Origin: Aquibium sp. A9E412
GTDB lineage: Bacteria > Pseudomonadota > Alphaproteobacteria > Rhizobiales > Rhizobiaceae
DNA: 39,387 nucleotides
Direction: 5' to 3'
Assembly: GCF_030398335.1 (NCBI RefSeq)
Contig: NZ_JAOAOP010000033.1
Span: 1-39,387, forward strand
Both the position numbers and the translations under genes were made by a program. Below the pieces are notes generated by a model. It was not told where the DNA came from. It was given only the letters and a program-made list of their open reading frames with translations, and did not search any database. This document shows positions 1 through 8,539 of this stretch, one piece after another (position 1 is the stretch's first letter; each line of letters opens with the position of its first letter).

Positions 1-78
1 CGCCCGGTGCCGCCGGGCGAGGTGGGCGGCGGGTCGCGGCGCGACACGACGATCCTCGACATCATTCTGGGCAACTGA
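1..78 (+). CDS. C-terminal end of an unidentified protein (5' end outside window)
   Basis: Frame 1 is open from the window edge to a TGA at 76–78, giving 25 residues that end in TTILDIILGN. The reading frame has the GC-rich third positions of its neighbours, so it is probably the tail of a real gene. The visible part is too short to assign to a family. It lies on the same strand as the following SDR gene, 144 nt upstream of its start, so co-transcription is possible but not shown. Confidence 0.5.
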   Translation, partial: RPVPPGEVGGGSRRDTTILDIILGN

Positions 79-222
79 GCCGCCGCGCCCGCCGTTGTTC
101 TCAAAACCGGCACGGCCTGTGTCGCCGGTCGTGCTGCATGCGGGCGCGCGGCGGGTGAGTCACGCGGCTGCGACATGCTATAGATCGGGTGCACGGACAG
201 CCGGCGGGAGAGGGCGCGGACG

Positions 223-975
223 ATGGCCGACGGGGCGGACACGAGACGGACGCTGGTGCTGACGGGGGCGAGCCGCGGCATCGGCCACGCCACGGTAAAG
301 CGCTTCTCGCGCGACGGCTGGCGCGTCATCACCTGCTCGCGCCAGGCCTTCGCCGACGACTGCCCGTGGCCGGCCGGGCCGGAGGACCACATCCGCGTCG
401 ACCTGTCGGACGCCGAGGATGTCGGCATCGCGGTGAGCGAGATCCGCCACCGGCTGGCACCGCATGGCGGGCGTCTCGACGCGCTGGTCAACAACGCGGC
501 GATCTCCCCCAAGCGCGACGACGGCGGCCGGATGGATTCCATCGAGACGCCGATGCATGTCTGGCGCGACGTCTTCCAGGTGAACTTCTTCGCGCCGATC
601 ATGCTGGCGCGCGGCCTGTTCGGCGAGCTCGCCGCCGCGCGCGGCTCGATCGTCAACGTCACCTCGATCGTCGGCAGCCGGGTGCACCCGTTCGCCGGCA
701 CGGCCTACGCCACCTCGAAGGCCGCGCTCGCCGCGCTGACGCGCGAGATGGCGGCCGATTTCGGGCCGCACGGCATCCGCGTCAACGCCATCGCGCCGGG
801 CGAGATCGAGACCTCGATCCTGTCGCCGGGCACCGAGGCGCTGGTCCGCGAGATTCCGCTGCGCCGGCTCGGCCAGACCGCCGAGGTCGCCGAGACGATC
901 CACTTCCTGTGCTCCGAGCGCGCGTCCTACGTGACCGGCGCGGAGATCCACATCAACGGCGGCCAGCACGTGTGA
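223..975 (+). CDS. SDR family NAD(P)-dependent oxidoreductase
   Basis: This is a 250-residue classical short-chain dehydrogenase/reductase, the normal length for the family. The dinucleotide-binding motif TGASRGIG is at residues 14–21, the NNAA motif at about 90–93, the catalytic serine in NVTS at 148, and the YxxxK pair at Y162/K166. The C-terminal region GAEIHINGG is typical of FabG-like members. The substrate cannot be read from sequence. A purine-rich GGGAGAGGG tract lies about 10 nt upstream of the ATG at 223. It converges on the PAS–LuxR regulator with only 7 nt between them and sits beside a Liv-type transporter cluster, so it may process the imported compound; that is inference. Confidence 0.9.
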   Translation: MADGADTRRTLVLTGASRGIGHATVKRFSRDGWRVITCSRQAFADDCPWPAGPEDHIRVDLSDAEDVGIAVSEIRHRLAPHGGRLDALVNNAAISPKRDDGGRMDSIETPMHVWRDVFQVNFFAPIMLARGLFGELAAARGSIVNVTSIVGSRVHPFAGTAYATSKAALAALTREMAADFGPHGIRVNAIAPGEIETSILSPGTEALVREIPLRRLGQTAEVAETIHFLCSERASYVTGAEIHINGGQHV

Positions 976-982
976 CGGGGCG

Positions 983-1543
983 TCAGCCGGGCATGGTCGA
1001 CAGGTGCGACAACAGCTCGGCGACGTTGGCCGCCCGGCATTTCTTCAAAAGCCGCGCCCGGTAGCTCTCCACCGTGCGCGGCGAGATCGCCAGCGCGCGG
1101 GCGATCTCCTTCGACGTGCGGCCCTCGCCGAGATGCATGACGATCTGCCGCTCGCGCGTCGTCAGCGCCAGGATGGGGCGCGAATCCGACAGGTCGGCGA
1201 AGCTCCACACGGCCCGGCGCAGCGGGTCGTCGTCGCGCGTCAGCGAGTGGCCGCGCACCCGGCACCAGAACAGCGCGCCGTCCTTGCGCGCCATGATGCG
1301 CTCGTCGGAATAGCGGTTGGCGCGCCGCAGCGGCTCGACGCCGACGTCGCGGATGCGCACGAACTCCTCGAGCGAGGGGTAGAGGATGGCGAAGGATTCG
1401 TCGACCAGCTCGTCCCGGCGGTAGCCGAACATGCGCGCGAACTCCGGGTTGCAGGCCCGGATGACGCGGCTTTCGGTGACGACGATGCCGACCGGCGCAT
1501 GCTCGAAGGCGATCTCGCTCAGGGTCTGCGCTGTCGGAATCAT
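983..1543 (-). CDS. PAS domain-containing LuxR-family transcriptional regulator
   Basis: The 186-residue protein has an N-terminal PAS sensor domain (about residues 8–115, with the CNPEFARMFGY and FWCRVRG segments) followed by a LuxR/FixJ-type helix-turn-helix (about 124–182, LTTRERQIVMHLGEGRTSKEIA then ISPRTVESYRARL). It has no receiver domain and no phosphorylatable aspartate motif, so it probably senses a ligand or redox cue directly. I use the ATG at 1543 because the PAS domain begins right after it; the open frame continues upstream to 2050, but that stretch overlaps the divergent transporter gene and does not look like protein. It is divergent from the ABC cluster at 1812, so it is the likely local regulator (inference). 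Confidence 0.85.
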   Translation of the reverse strand: MIPTAQTLSEIAFEHAPVGIVVTESRVIRACNPEFARMFGYRRDELVDESFAILYPSLEEFVRIRDVGVEPLRRANRYSDERIMARKDGALFWCRVRGHSLTRDDDPLRRAVWSFADLSDSRPILALTTRERQIVMHLGEGRTSKEIARALAISPRTVESYRARLLKKCRAANVAELLSHLSTMPG

Positions 1544-1598
1544 GCGTATTTCTACGATATTGCGGCGATCTGACGTGCGCCGATAATGAAGCCCGGTT

Positions 1599-1642
1599 CG
1601 CATCGTACCACAAAACGGGCGCGAGGACGCTTGTGCGATGCG
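1599..1642. promoter_or_regulatory. interrupted inverted repeat between regulator and transporter operon
   Basis: Left arm CGCATCG (1599–1605) plus CACAA (1609–1613) pairs with right arm TTGTG (1631–1635) plus CGATGCG (1636–1642). That is 12 paired bases with a 3-nt bulge and a 17-nt centre. It lies in the 268-bp divergent region between the PAS–LuxR gene and the substrate-binding protein gene. It could be an operator for the regulator or a leader hairpin. The rest of this spacer is GC-rich and shows no clear sigma-70 promoter. Confidence 0.35.
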
Positions 1643-1811
1643 GGCCGCGGGAGGAGCGCCGGCCCAGCCGAGATCGCGCCGCACCGGGTGGTTCGCCGCC
1701 CGGCGGCGGCCGCGCACCCGCCCGCCGGGACGATTCCGCCCGGCCGTCCCGTCGACGGGGGAGGCCGGAGGCTCACCACACCGTGCCGTCGAGCATGTGG
1801 AGGATTGACGC

Positions 1812-3014
1812 ATGAAGAGACTTCTTGCCGCGCTTGCCATGGCCGGCGCCGCCGTCGCGGTGCAGCCGGTCGTCGCGCAGGAGGACCCGGTCAGGATCGC
1901 GCTGGTGCACGGCCTGTCCGGTTCGCCGCTGGAGGCCTTCTCCAAGCAGACGACCACCGGCTTCAACCTCGGCCTCGAATACGCCACCGACGGCACGATG
2001 GAGATCAACGGCCGCAAGATCGAGGTGATCGAGAAGGACACGCAGTTCAAGCCCGACGTCGCCCGCTCGGTGCTGGCCGAGGCCTATGGCGACGACGACG
2101 TGCTGATCGCCGTCGGCGGCACCTCGTCGGGCGTCACCACCGCGATGCTGCCGATCGCCGCGGAGTACGAGCGCATCCTGCTCGTCGAGCCGGCCGTCGC
2201 CGATTCGCTGACCGGTCCCGATTCCAACCGCTACGTCTTCAAGACCTCGCGCAACTCGTCGATGGACATGCAGGCCCAGGCGCTGGCGCTCAATCCCGAC
2301 GAGAACCTCAATGTCGCCACGCTCGCCGAGGACTACGCCTTCGGCCGCGACGGCATCGCCGCCTTCAAGCGGGCGCTCGAGGGCACCGGCGCCACGGTGG
2401 TGAGCGAGGAATACGTCCCGCTGCAGACGACCGACTACACGGCGACCATCGAGCGCCTGTTCAACGCGCTCAGGGACAAGGAAGGCCGCAAGGTCGTGCT
2501 GATCTACGTCGCCGGCAGCGGCGACCCGATGGGCGCGCTGGTGCAGGCCCAGCCGGAGCGCTACGACATCGAGATCTCGACCGGCGGCCACATCCTGCCG
2601 GTGCTGCCGACCTACAAGCGCGTGCCCGGCATGGAGGGCGCGATCTACTACTATTACGAGGCGCCCGACAACGCGATCAATGACTGGCTGGTCGAGCAGC
2701 ACCAGGAGCGCTTCGGCTCGCCGCCCGACTTCTTCACCGCCGGCGGCATGGCTGCCGCGCTCGCCGTCGCCAAGGCGCTCGAGACTGCCGAGACGTGGGA
2801 CACCGAGACGCTGATCGAGACGATGGAGGGCATGAGCTGGGAGACGCCCAAGGGCACCATGACCTTCCGCCCGGAGGACCATCAGGCGCTGCAGTCGATG
2901 TACCACTTCAAGATCCGCGTCGACGAGGACGTCGAGTGGGCGATCCCCGAGCTGGTGCGCGAGATCAAGCCGGAGGAGATGGATATCCCGGTCGGCCGCA
3001 ACAACCAGGAATAG
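1812..3014 (+). CDS. branched-chain amino acid ABC transporter-type substrate-binding protein (Peripla_BP_6)
   Basis: This is a 400-residue periplasmic binding protein of the type I fold used by Liv-type ABC importers. An N-terminal signal peptide (MKRLL, a hydrophobic core, then VVA before QED near residue 22) predicts export. The mature protein starts PVRIALVHGLSGSPLEAF, typical of ABC-type amino acid/amide binding proteins. A strong GGAGG at 1799–1803 sits 8 nt before the ATG. It heads the cluster of two ATPases, two permeases and a hydrolase. Members of this family bind amino acids, amides, urea, aromatic acids and other small molecules, so the ligand is open. A strong hairpin follows the gene. 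Confidence 0.9.
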   Translation: MKRLLAALAMAGAAVAVQPVVAQEDPVRIALVHGLSGSPLEAFSKQTTTGFNLGLEYATDGTMEINGRKIEVIEKDTQFKPDVARSVLAEAYGDDDVLIAVGGTSSGVTTAMLPIAAEYERILLVEPAVADSLTGPDSNRYVFKTSRNSSMDMQAQALALNPDENLNVATLAEDYAFGRDGIAAFKRALEGTGATVVSEEYVPLQTTDYTATIERLFNALRDKEGRKVVLIYVAGSGDPMGALVQAQPERYDIEISTGGHILPVLPTYKRVPGMEGAIYYYYEAPDNAINDWLVEQHQERFGSPPDFFTAGGMAAALAVAKALETAETWDTETLIETMEGMSWETPKGTMTFRPEDHQALQSMYHFKIRVDEDVEWAIPELVREIKPEEMDIPVGRNNQE

Positions 3015-3031
3015 GCTGACGGCCGGCCGCC

Positions 3032-3061
3032 GGCGGGAGGCGGGGCATTCCCCCTCCCGCC
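3032..3061 (+). terminator. GC-rich hairpin after the binding-protein gene (attenuation or mRNA-stability element)
   Basis: GGCGGGAGG-C-GGGG pairs with CCCCCTCCCGCC around a CATT-type loop, leaving one bulged C. There is no T-run. It lies in the 101-nt gap between the binding-protein gene and the first ATPase gene. Such hairpins often let the binding protein be made in excess over the membrane components by partial termination or 3' protection. Confidence 0.5.
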
Positions 3062-3115
3062 CGGCTGGTCGCCCGCCGCCGCCCCGTCCGACCGCAGCGC
3101 CGAGCCCGCCGCCCG

Positions 3116-3876
3116 ATGACCCCCTCGCTCCGCACCGAAGACCTGACCATCCGCTTCGGCGGCCATGCCGCGGTCAGCGGCGTGACCTGCGCCTTCCGGC
3201 CGGGCGAGCTGACCGTCATCGTCGGCCCCAACGGCGCCGGCAAGACGACCTGGTTCAACCTGGTGTCGGGCCAGCTCCGCCCGAGCGCCGGCCGCATCCT
3301 CAAGGACGGCCGCGACATCACCGGCCTGTCGCCCTCGGCGCGCGCCAAGGCCGGCATCGGCCGCGCCTTCCAGCTCACCAACCTGTTTCCCAAGCTCAGC
3401 GTGCTGGAGAACGTGCGTCTCGTCGTCCAGGCGCGCGAGGGCATCGGCCCGCGCCTGTTCCGCCCGGCCGGCGCGTTCCGCCGCCTCGTCGACGAGGCGC
3501 AGGCGCATCTCGAGCGCGCCCGGCTCGCCGGCGTCGCCCACCTGCCGGCCGCCGCCCTGCCGCACGGCGACCAGCGCAAGCTCGAGGTCGCGCTGCTGCT
3601 CGCGATGCAGCCCGACATCTTCATGTTCGACGAGCCGACCGCCGGCATGTCGGTCGACGAGGCGCCGGTCATCCTCGAGCTGATCGGCGAGATCAAGGCC
3701 GACACGGCGAAGACGGTGCTGCTGGTCGAGCACAAGATGGATGTGGTGCGCGCGCTGGCCGACCGCATCGTCGTGCTGCACAACGGCGAGCTGGTCGCCG
3801 ACGGCGACCCGGAGCGGGTGATGGCCGAACCGATCGTGCGCGAGATCTATCTCGGCGTCGGCGAGGAGGAGACGGC

Positions 3877-3880
<4 letters not shown>
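3116..3880 (+). CDS. ABC transporter ATP-binding protein, LivG family
   Basis: The 254-residue ATPase has Walker A GPNGAGKTT at residues 37–45, Q-loop segment FQLTNLF near 85–91, Walker B with FMFDEPTAGMS at about 169–179 and an H-loop LLVEHKMDVV. The signature segment reads LPHGDQ at 148–153, a departure from LSGGQ; LivG proteins usually have LSYGEQ-like forms, so this is a mild variant. The family couples ATP hydrolysis to import through LivH/LivM permeases. Its stop codon overlaps the ATG of the next ATPase gene (ATGA at 3877–3880), showing translational coupling. No strong Shine-Dalgarno is visible before the ATG at 3116. Confidence 0.9.
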
Positions 3881-4596
<716 letters not shown>

Positions 4597-4675
4597 GCGC
4601 CATGCGAGCAACCGTCTTCTCCGCCCGCGGCGCGGCGGCGCGCGCGACAACCCCGCAAGCCGAAAGGACAGCGCG

Positions 4676-5671
4676 ATGAGCGACTGGCGGCACACGATCG
4701 ACCGCTTCGGCGGCGTCATGCTTCTGCCCGTGGCGCTGGCCGCGCTCGCCTTCGTGGCGATCGCCCAGCCCTCGACCTGGGTGACGCTGACGGTCGCCGG
4801 CCTCGCCATGGGCATGATGATCTTCCTGATGGCCTCGGGCCTGTCGCTGATCTTCGGCCTGATGGACGTGCTCAATTTCGGCCATGCCGCCTTCGTCACC
4901 TTCGGCGCCTTCATCGCCGCCAGCGTGCTGGCCGCGCTCGCCGCCTGGGTGCAGGGCGACAGCGCGCTGCTCAACATCGTCGCGCTGCTCGCCGCGGTGG
5001 CCGCGGCGGCGACCTTCGGCGCGGCGTCGGGCTGGTTCTTCGAGCGCGTCATCGTGCGGCCCGTCTATCGCGACCACCTGCGCCAGATCCTGATCACCAT
5101 CGGCGCGCTGATCGTCGCCGAGCAGATCGTTCTGGCGGTGTGGGGCGGCGCGCCGGTCGCCGTGCCGCGGCCGGCGATCCTGGAGGGGTCGCTGGTGTTC
5201 GGCGACATCTCGGTCGAGATCTACCGGCTGTTCGCCTTCCTGCTCGGCCTGGCCGTCTATGTCGGGCTGCATCTCACGCTCAACCGCACGCGCATCGGCC
5301 TGCTGATCCGCGCCGGCGTGGAGAACCGCGAGATGGTCGAGGCGCTCGGTTACCGCATCGACCGGCTGTTCATCGGCGTCTTCATGGCCGGCTCCGCGCT
5401 CGCCGCCATGGGCGGGGCGATGTGGGCCGGCTACCAGGGGCTGATCACCGGCGCGGTCGGCTCGGAACTGATGATCCTCGTCTTCATCGTCGTCATCATC
5501 GGCGGGCTCGGCTCGATCGAGGGCTCGCTGCTCGGCGCCGTGCTGGTCGGGCTGATGGCCAACTATGTCGCCTTCCTGTTCCCCAAGCTGTCGCTCGCCT
5601 CCAACATGCTTCTGATGATGGCGGTGCTGTTGTGGCGACCCTACGGGCTCAAGCCCGCCGTGAAGGGATGA
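4676..5671 (+). CDS. branched-chain amino acid ABC transporter-type permease, LivH family
   Basis: This 331-residue inner-membrane protein has about eight to nine hydrophobic segments and the conserved family stretches SGLSLIFGLMDVLNFGHAA (about 55–75) and the C-terminal GGLGSIEGSLLGA. The AAAGGA at 4662–4667 lies before the ATG. It forms the translocation pore with the LivM-type permease. The substrate is set by the periplasmic binding protein, not by this subunit. Its end overlaps the start of a 60-codon open frame that I treat as doubtful. Confidence 0.9.
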   Translation: MSDWRHTIDRFGGVMLLPVALAALAFVAIAQPSTWVTLTVAGLAMGMMIFLMASGLSLIFGLMDVLNFGHAAFVTFGAFIAASVLAALAAWVQGDSALLNIVALLAAVAAAATFGAASGWFFERVIVRPVYRDHLRQILITIGALIVAEQIVLAVWGGAPVAVPRPAILEGSLVFGDISVEIYRLFAFLLGLAVYVGLHLTLNRTRIGLLIRAGVENREMVEALGYRIDRLFIGVFMAGSALAAMGGAMWAGYQGLITGAVGSELMILVFIVVIIGGLGSIEGSLLGAVLVGLMANYVAFLFPKLSLASNMLLMMAVLLWRPYGLKPAVKG

Positions 5672-5683
5672 CCGCGATGCCGA

Positions 5684-5715
5684 GACGCGTGAACCGGTTC
5701 CCGCGGGCCTGCATG
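5684..5715 (-). repeat. degenerate, reverse-oriented copy of the dispersed palindromic repeat
   Basis: On the minus strand this segment reads ATGCAGGC…GGGAACCGGTTC then ACGCGTC. It matches the head (CAGGCGA..TGGAAACCGGTTC) and the conserved ACGCGTC of the copies at 34275 and 39199–39387, but lacks the roughly 11 nt between them. It lies in the 175-nt gap between the two permease genes, which otherwise holds only a doubtful 60-codon Arg-rich frame (5668–5850). The match is partial, so the assignment is tentative. Confidence 0.4.
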
Positions 5716-5846
5716 GCCTTGCCCGCTGCGCTTGCCGCGGCCGTGCGGCGCCGGGCGAGGCGGCGGCGCTGCGCCATGCTGCAGGAGATGCCGATGCGTT
5801 CCACCCGGCCCCGCTTGATGTTGCCGAGCGCCGCGGGAGGCGCGTC

Positions 5847-6965
5847 GTGAGCGCGACGGCCGCCGCCGGCGGCGCGGCCGCCGCGTCGCGCCCGGCGCTG
5901 CGTGCGCGCACCGGCCGCTTCGTCGTCTACGGTCTGGTGCTGGCGATCGGGCTGTGCCTGATGGCCGCGCCCTTCCTGTTTCCCGAGGTGCGGGCGCAGG
6001 AGGTGGCGGCGCGCATCTGCGTGTTCATCGTGCTGGTGGCGAGCTACGACCTCCTGATCGGCTACACCGGCATCGTCTCCTTCGCCCACACCATGTTCTT
6101 CGGTCTCGGTGCCTACGGCACGGCGATCGCGCTCAAGGCGTGGGGGCCGGGCTGGGACGCGGTTCTTATCGGCGGCGGGCTCGGCGTCCTCGCCGCCTTC
6201 GTGCTCGCCGTGCTGATCGGGCTTCTGTCGCTGCGCGTGAAGGCGATCTTCTTCGCCATGGTGACGCTCGCCGCGGCCTCGGTGATGATGGTGCTGGCAA
6301 GCCAGCTCTCGCAGTTCACCGGCGGCGAGGACGGCATCACCTACCAGGCGCCGCGCGTCCTGTCGCCGGCCTTTAAGCTGGTCACCGATGCCGACGGCAA
6401 GGTGGTCCAGCTCTTCGGCGTGCGGCTCAACGGCAAGATCGTCGCCTACTACTTCGTCTTCCTGTCCTCGCTGATCCTGTTTCTCGCCATGCTCAGGATC
6501 GTCGCCTCGCCGCTCGGCACCGTGCTCGAGGCGATCCGCGAGAACGAGCTGCGCGCCGAGGCGATCGGCTACCGCGTCGTCGCCTACCGCACGGCGATCT
6601 TCTGCATCGCCGCCGTCATCGCCGCGCTCGCCGGCATCGTGCGCGCGGTGTGGCTGAAATACACCGGACCGGAGGTGGCGCTGTCCTTCGCCATCATGAT
6701 CGACATCCTGCTGATGGTCGTCATCGGCGGCATGGGCACGATCATCGGCGCGGTGATCGGCGTCGTCGTGATGAGCCTGGCGCAGTTCTACCTGAAGGAC
6801 CTGATGCAGGTCGCCGCCGACGCCACGGCCGGCGTCCCGCTCTTGCCCGACCTGCTCGACCCCGACCGCTGGCTGTTGTGGCTCGGGCTGCTGTTCATCC
6901 TGCTCGTCTACTTCTTCCCCGCCGGCATCGCCGGCACGCTGATGGGCAAGGGAGGCCACCGATGA
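5847..6965 (+). CDS. branched-chain amino acid ABC transporter-type permease, LivM family
   Basis: The 372-residue inner-membrane permease starts with GTG at 5847, preceded by GGGAGG at 5835–5840. The N-terminus is Ala/Arg-rich and precedes a series of about nine to ten hydrophobic segments. Family hallmarks are SYDLLIGYTGIVSFAHTMFFG (about residues 66–86), IRENELRAEAIGYRV (about 230–244) and a C-terminal VIGGMGTIIGAVIG. The loop near residues 150–200 (GGEDGITYQAPRVLS) is the usual LivM periplasmic stretch. The stop overlaps the next ATG (ATGA at 6962–6965), so the downstream hydrolase is translationally coupled. Confidence 0.9.
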   Translation: MSATAAAGGAAAASRPALRARTGRFVVYGLVLAIGLCLMAAPFLFPEVRAQEVAARICVFIVLVASYDLLIGYTGIVSFAHTMFFGLGAYGTAIALKAWGPGWDAVLIGGGLGVLAAFVLAVLIGLLSLRVKAIFFAMVTLAAASVMMVLASQLSQFTGGEDGITYQAPRVLSPAFKLVTDADGKVVQLFGVRLNGKIVAYYFVFLSSLILFLAMLRIVASPLGTVLEAIRENELRAEAIGYRVVAYRTAIFCIAAVIAALAGIVRAVWLKYTGPEVALSFAIMIDILLMVVIGGMGTIIGAVIGVVVMSLAQFYLKDLMQVAADATAGVPLLPDLLDPDRWLLWLGLLFILLVYFFPAGIAGTLMGKGGHR

Positions 6966-7801
6966 CCGGCCCGCGCTCGACCTATGTGCCGGCCGCCGGC
7001 TTCGAGCTGCACGTCACCGAGTGGGGCGAGCGCGGCCGGCCGGCGCTCGTCATGTGGCACGGCCTGGCGCGCACCGGCCGCGACTTCGACGAGGCGGCCG
7101 CTGCGCTGTCCGACAGCTATCTGGTCCTGTGCCCCGACACGCTGGGCCGCGGCCTGTCGAGCTGGGCGCGCGATCCGGTGGCCGACTACGCCTACCGCCG
7201 CTTCGGCGACACCGCGCTCGCCATGCTCGACCACTACGGCGTCGACCGGCTGCGCTGGGTCGGCACCTCGATGGGCGGCCTGATCGGCGTCACGCTGGCC
7301 GCCGGCCGGCTGAAGGACCGCATCACCCATCTGGTCATCAACGACATCGGCCCCGACCTGCCGGCCGCCGGCGCCGGCCGCATCGCCGAGTATGTCGGCA
7401 GCCCGCCCGTCTACGACACGGTCGCCGAGCTCGAGGCCTGGCTGCGCCGCAACTACGCGCCGTTCGGCGCCAACAGCGACGCCTTCTGGCGGCGCATGGC
7501 CGACACCTCGGCGCGGCGCACCGACGACGGTCGGGTGACCGTGCACTACGACCCCGCCATCGCCACCCAGTTCACCCACCACAAGGCCGATCTCGACCAG
7601 TGGGAGGCCTATGACGCGATCACCGCCCCGACGCTGGTGCTGCGCGGCGCGGAGTCCGACGTGCTGCCGGCCGCGGTGGCCGAGGCGATGACGCGGCGCG
7701 GGCCGCGCGCCCGGCTCGAGACGCTGCAAGGCTGCGGTCACGCGCCGACGCTGACGACGGCGCGCGAGATCGCCCTGCTGCGCGACTTCCTGGCGGGTTA
7801 G
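6962..7801 (+). CDS. alpha/beta fold hydrolase
   Basis: The 279-residue protein has the oxyanion-hole motif WHGLART (32–38), a nucleophile elbow GTSMGG with Ser103, the acid residue in RGAESDVLP (Asp233) and the catalytic His260 in GCGHAPT. This is a complete Ser–Asp–His triad at family-typical spacing. No signal peptide is present, so it acts in the cytoplasm. Its start overlaps the LivM-type gene by 4 nt, so it is co-translated with an importer. The natural reading is that it hydrolyses an ester, amide or lactone after uptake. Esterase, carbon–carbon hydrolase or haloalkane dehalogenase-like activity cannot be separated here. Confidence 0.88.
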   Translation: MTGPRSTYVPAAGFELHVTEWGERGRPALVMWHGLARTGRDFDEAAAALSDSYLVLCPDTLGRGLSSWARDPVADYAYRRFGDTALAMLDHYGVDRLRWVGTSMGGLIGVTLAAGRLKDRITHLVINDIGPDLPAAGAGRIAEYVGSPPVYDTVAELEAWLRRNYAPFGANSDAFWRRMADTSARRTDDGRVTVHYDPAIATQFTHHKADLDQWEAYDAITAPTLVLRGAESDVLPAAVAEAMTRRGPRARLETLQGCGHAPTLTTAREIALLRDFLAG

Positions 7802-7851
7802 CGCGTCCAGGCGAGCCGGCAACCGGTTCGCCGGCCCGACACGGGTCAGGC
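7801..7851 (+). repeat. degenerate copy of the dispersed palindromic repeat
   Basis: The segment GCGCGTCCAGGCGA…GCAACCGGTTCGCC…GGGTCAGG aligns with the better copies at 39199 and 39301. The inner arms GGCGA and TCGCC are kept, but the outer arms are decayed. It fills most of the 44-nt gap between the convergent hydrolase and host-attachment genes, so it may act as a shared transcript end; that is inference. Confidence 0.55.
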
Positions 7852-8301
7852 CTGATCGGCCATCAGCACCTTTTCCATGTCGCCGATCGTGTGGTTGGTC
7901 AGCGTCTTGGCGATCTCGCCGGCGACGCGCTGCTCGACCTCCTTGTGCAGCGCCTTGCGCAGCTCGCCCAGCACCAGCGGCGGCGCCACCAGCACGATGT
8001 GCTCGAAGCGGCCGCGATGGGCGAGCTTGTAGAGCCGGTCGGCGATCTCGTCGGCGAAGCGCTCCTTCTCGATGCGGTGCCAGTCGGTCTCCTGCACGGC
8101 GGAGCGGTGCGCGCTGGTCGCGTCGTTGAAGCGGCCGGGCCGGTCCGTCCCCTGCTCGCGCGTCGGCGGGTTCTCGTCGTGCATCTCGCGCACGACCTCG
8201 AGATTGGGGTAGGTGGCGTCGCCTTCGTTGCGCAGAAACAGCGCCTTCTCGCCGTCCGCCACCAGCACCCAGATGTCGTGAACAAGTCGCATGCCGGCCA
8301 T
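7846..8301 (-). CDS. host attachment family protein
   Basis: The 151-residue protein matches the family named for a protein required for attachment to host cells (Host_attach, Pfam PF10116). Supporting stretches are WVLVADGEKALFL near the N-terminus, GRFNDATSAHRSAVQETDWH (about 56–75), HIVLVAPPLVLGELRKAL (about 101–118) and the C-terminal tail. I chose the ATG at 8301 because GAGG lies about 8 nt upstream on that strand; the ATG at 8292 is an alternative. The fold resembles baeRF/eRF1-like domains, and the biochemical role is not established. An EcfG-type promoter motif lies about 40 nt upstream, suggesting stress control. Confidence 0.85.
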   Translation of the reverse strand: MAGMRLVHDIWVLVADGEKALFLRNEGDATYPNLEVVREMHDENPPTREQGTDRPGRFNDATSAHRSAVQETDWHRIEKERFADEIADRLYKLAHRGRFEHIVLVAPPLVLGELRKALHKEVEQRVAGEIAKTLTNHTIGDMEKVLMADQA

Positions 8302-8342
8302 CGTCTTTGCCTCGTCTGTCTGATCCTCAACCCCGCTCGCCG

Positions 8343-8368
8343 AACGCGGGCCGGCGGACCGGAGTTCC
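8343..8368 (-). promoter_or_regulatory. EcfG/RpoE2-type (general stress response) promoter motif
   Basis: On the minus strand GGAAC (8368–8364) is followed after 17 nt by CGTT (8346–8343). This fits the alphaproteobacterial general-stress sigma consensus GGAAC-N16–18-CGTT (also written GGAAC-N18/19-TT). It lies about 42 nt before the ATG of the host-attachment gene and in its orientation. The rest of the 238-bp divergent spacer shows no clear second promoter for cysG. Confidence 0.55.
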
Positions 8369-8539
8369 CGCGACACTGCCACGACCGCCGGGTCGCCGCC
8401 AGCGCCGCGGAGGAAATTTGCGCCGCCGCGGCCTGCGGCAAAAAACCAATCGCCCGGCGCATGGCTGCCGCGCCAGCCGGTTTCTTCAAGCCGCCGGCGA
8501 CACGGGCGATGATCGGGCCGATTTTCCGGAGCCCGCGCC

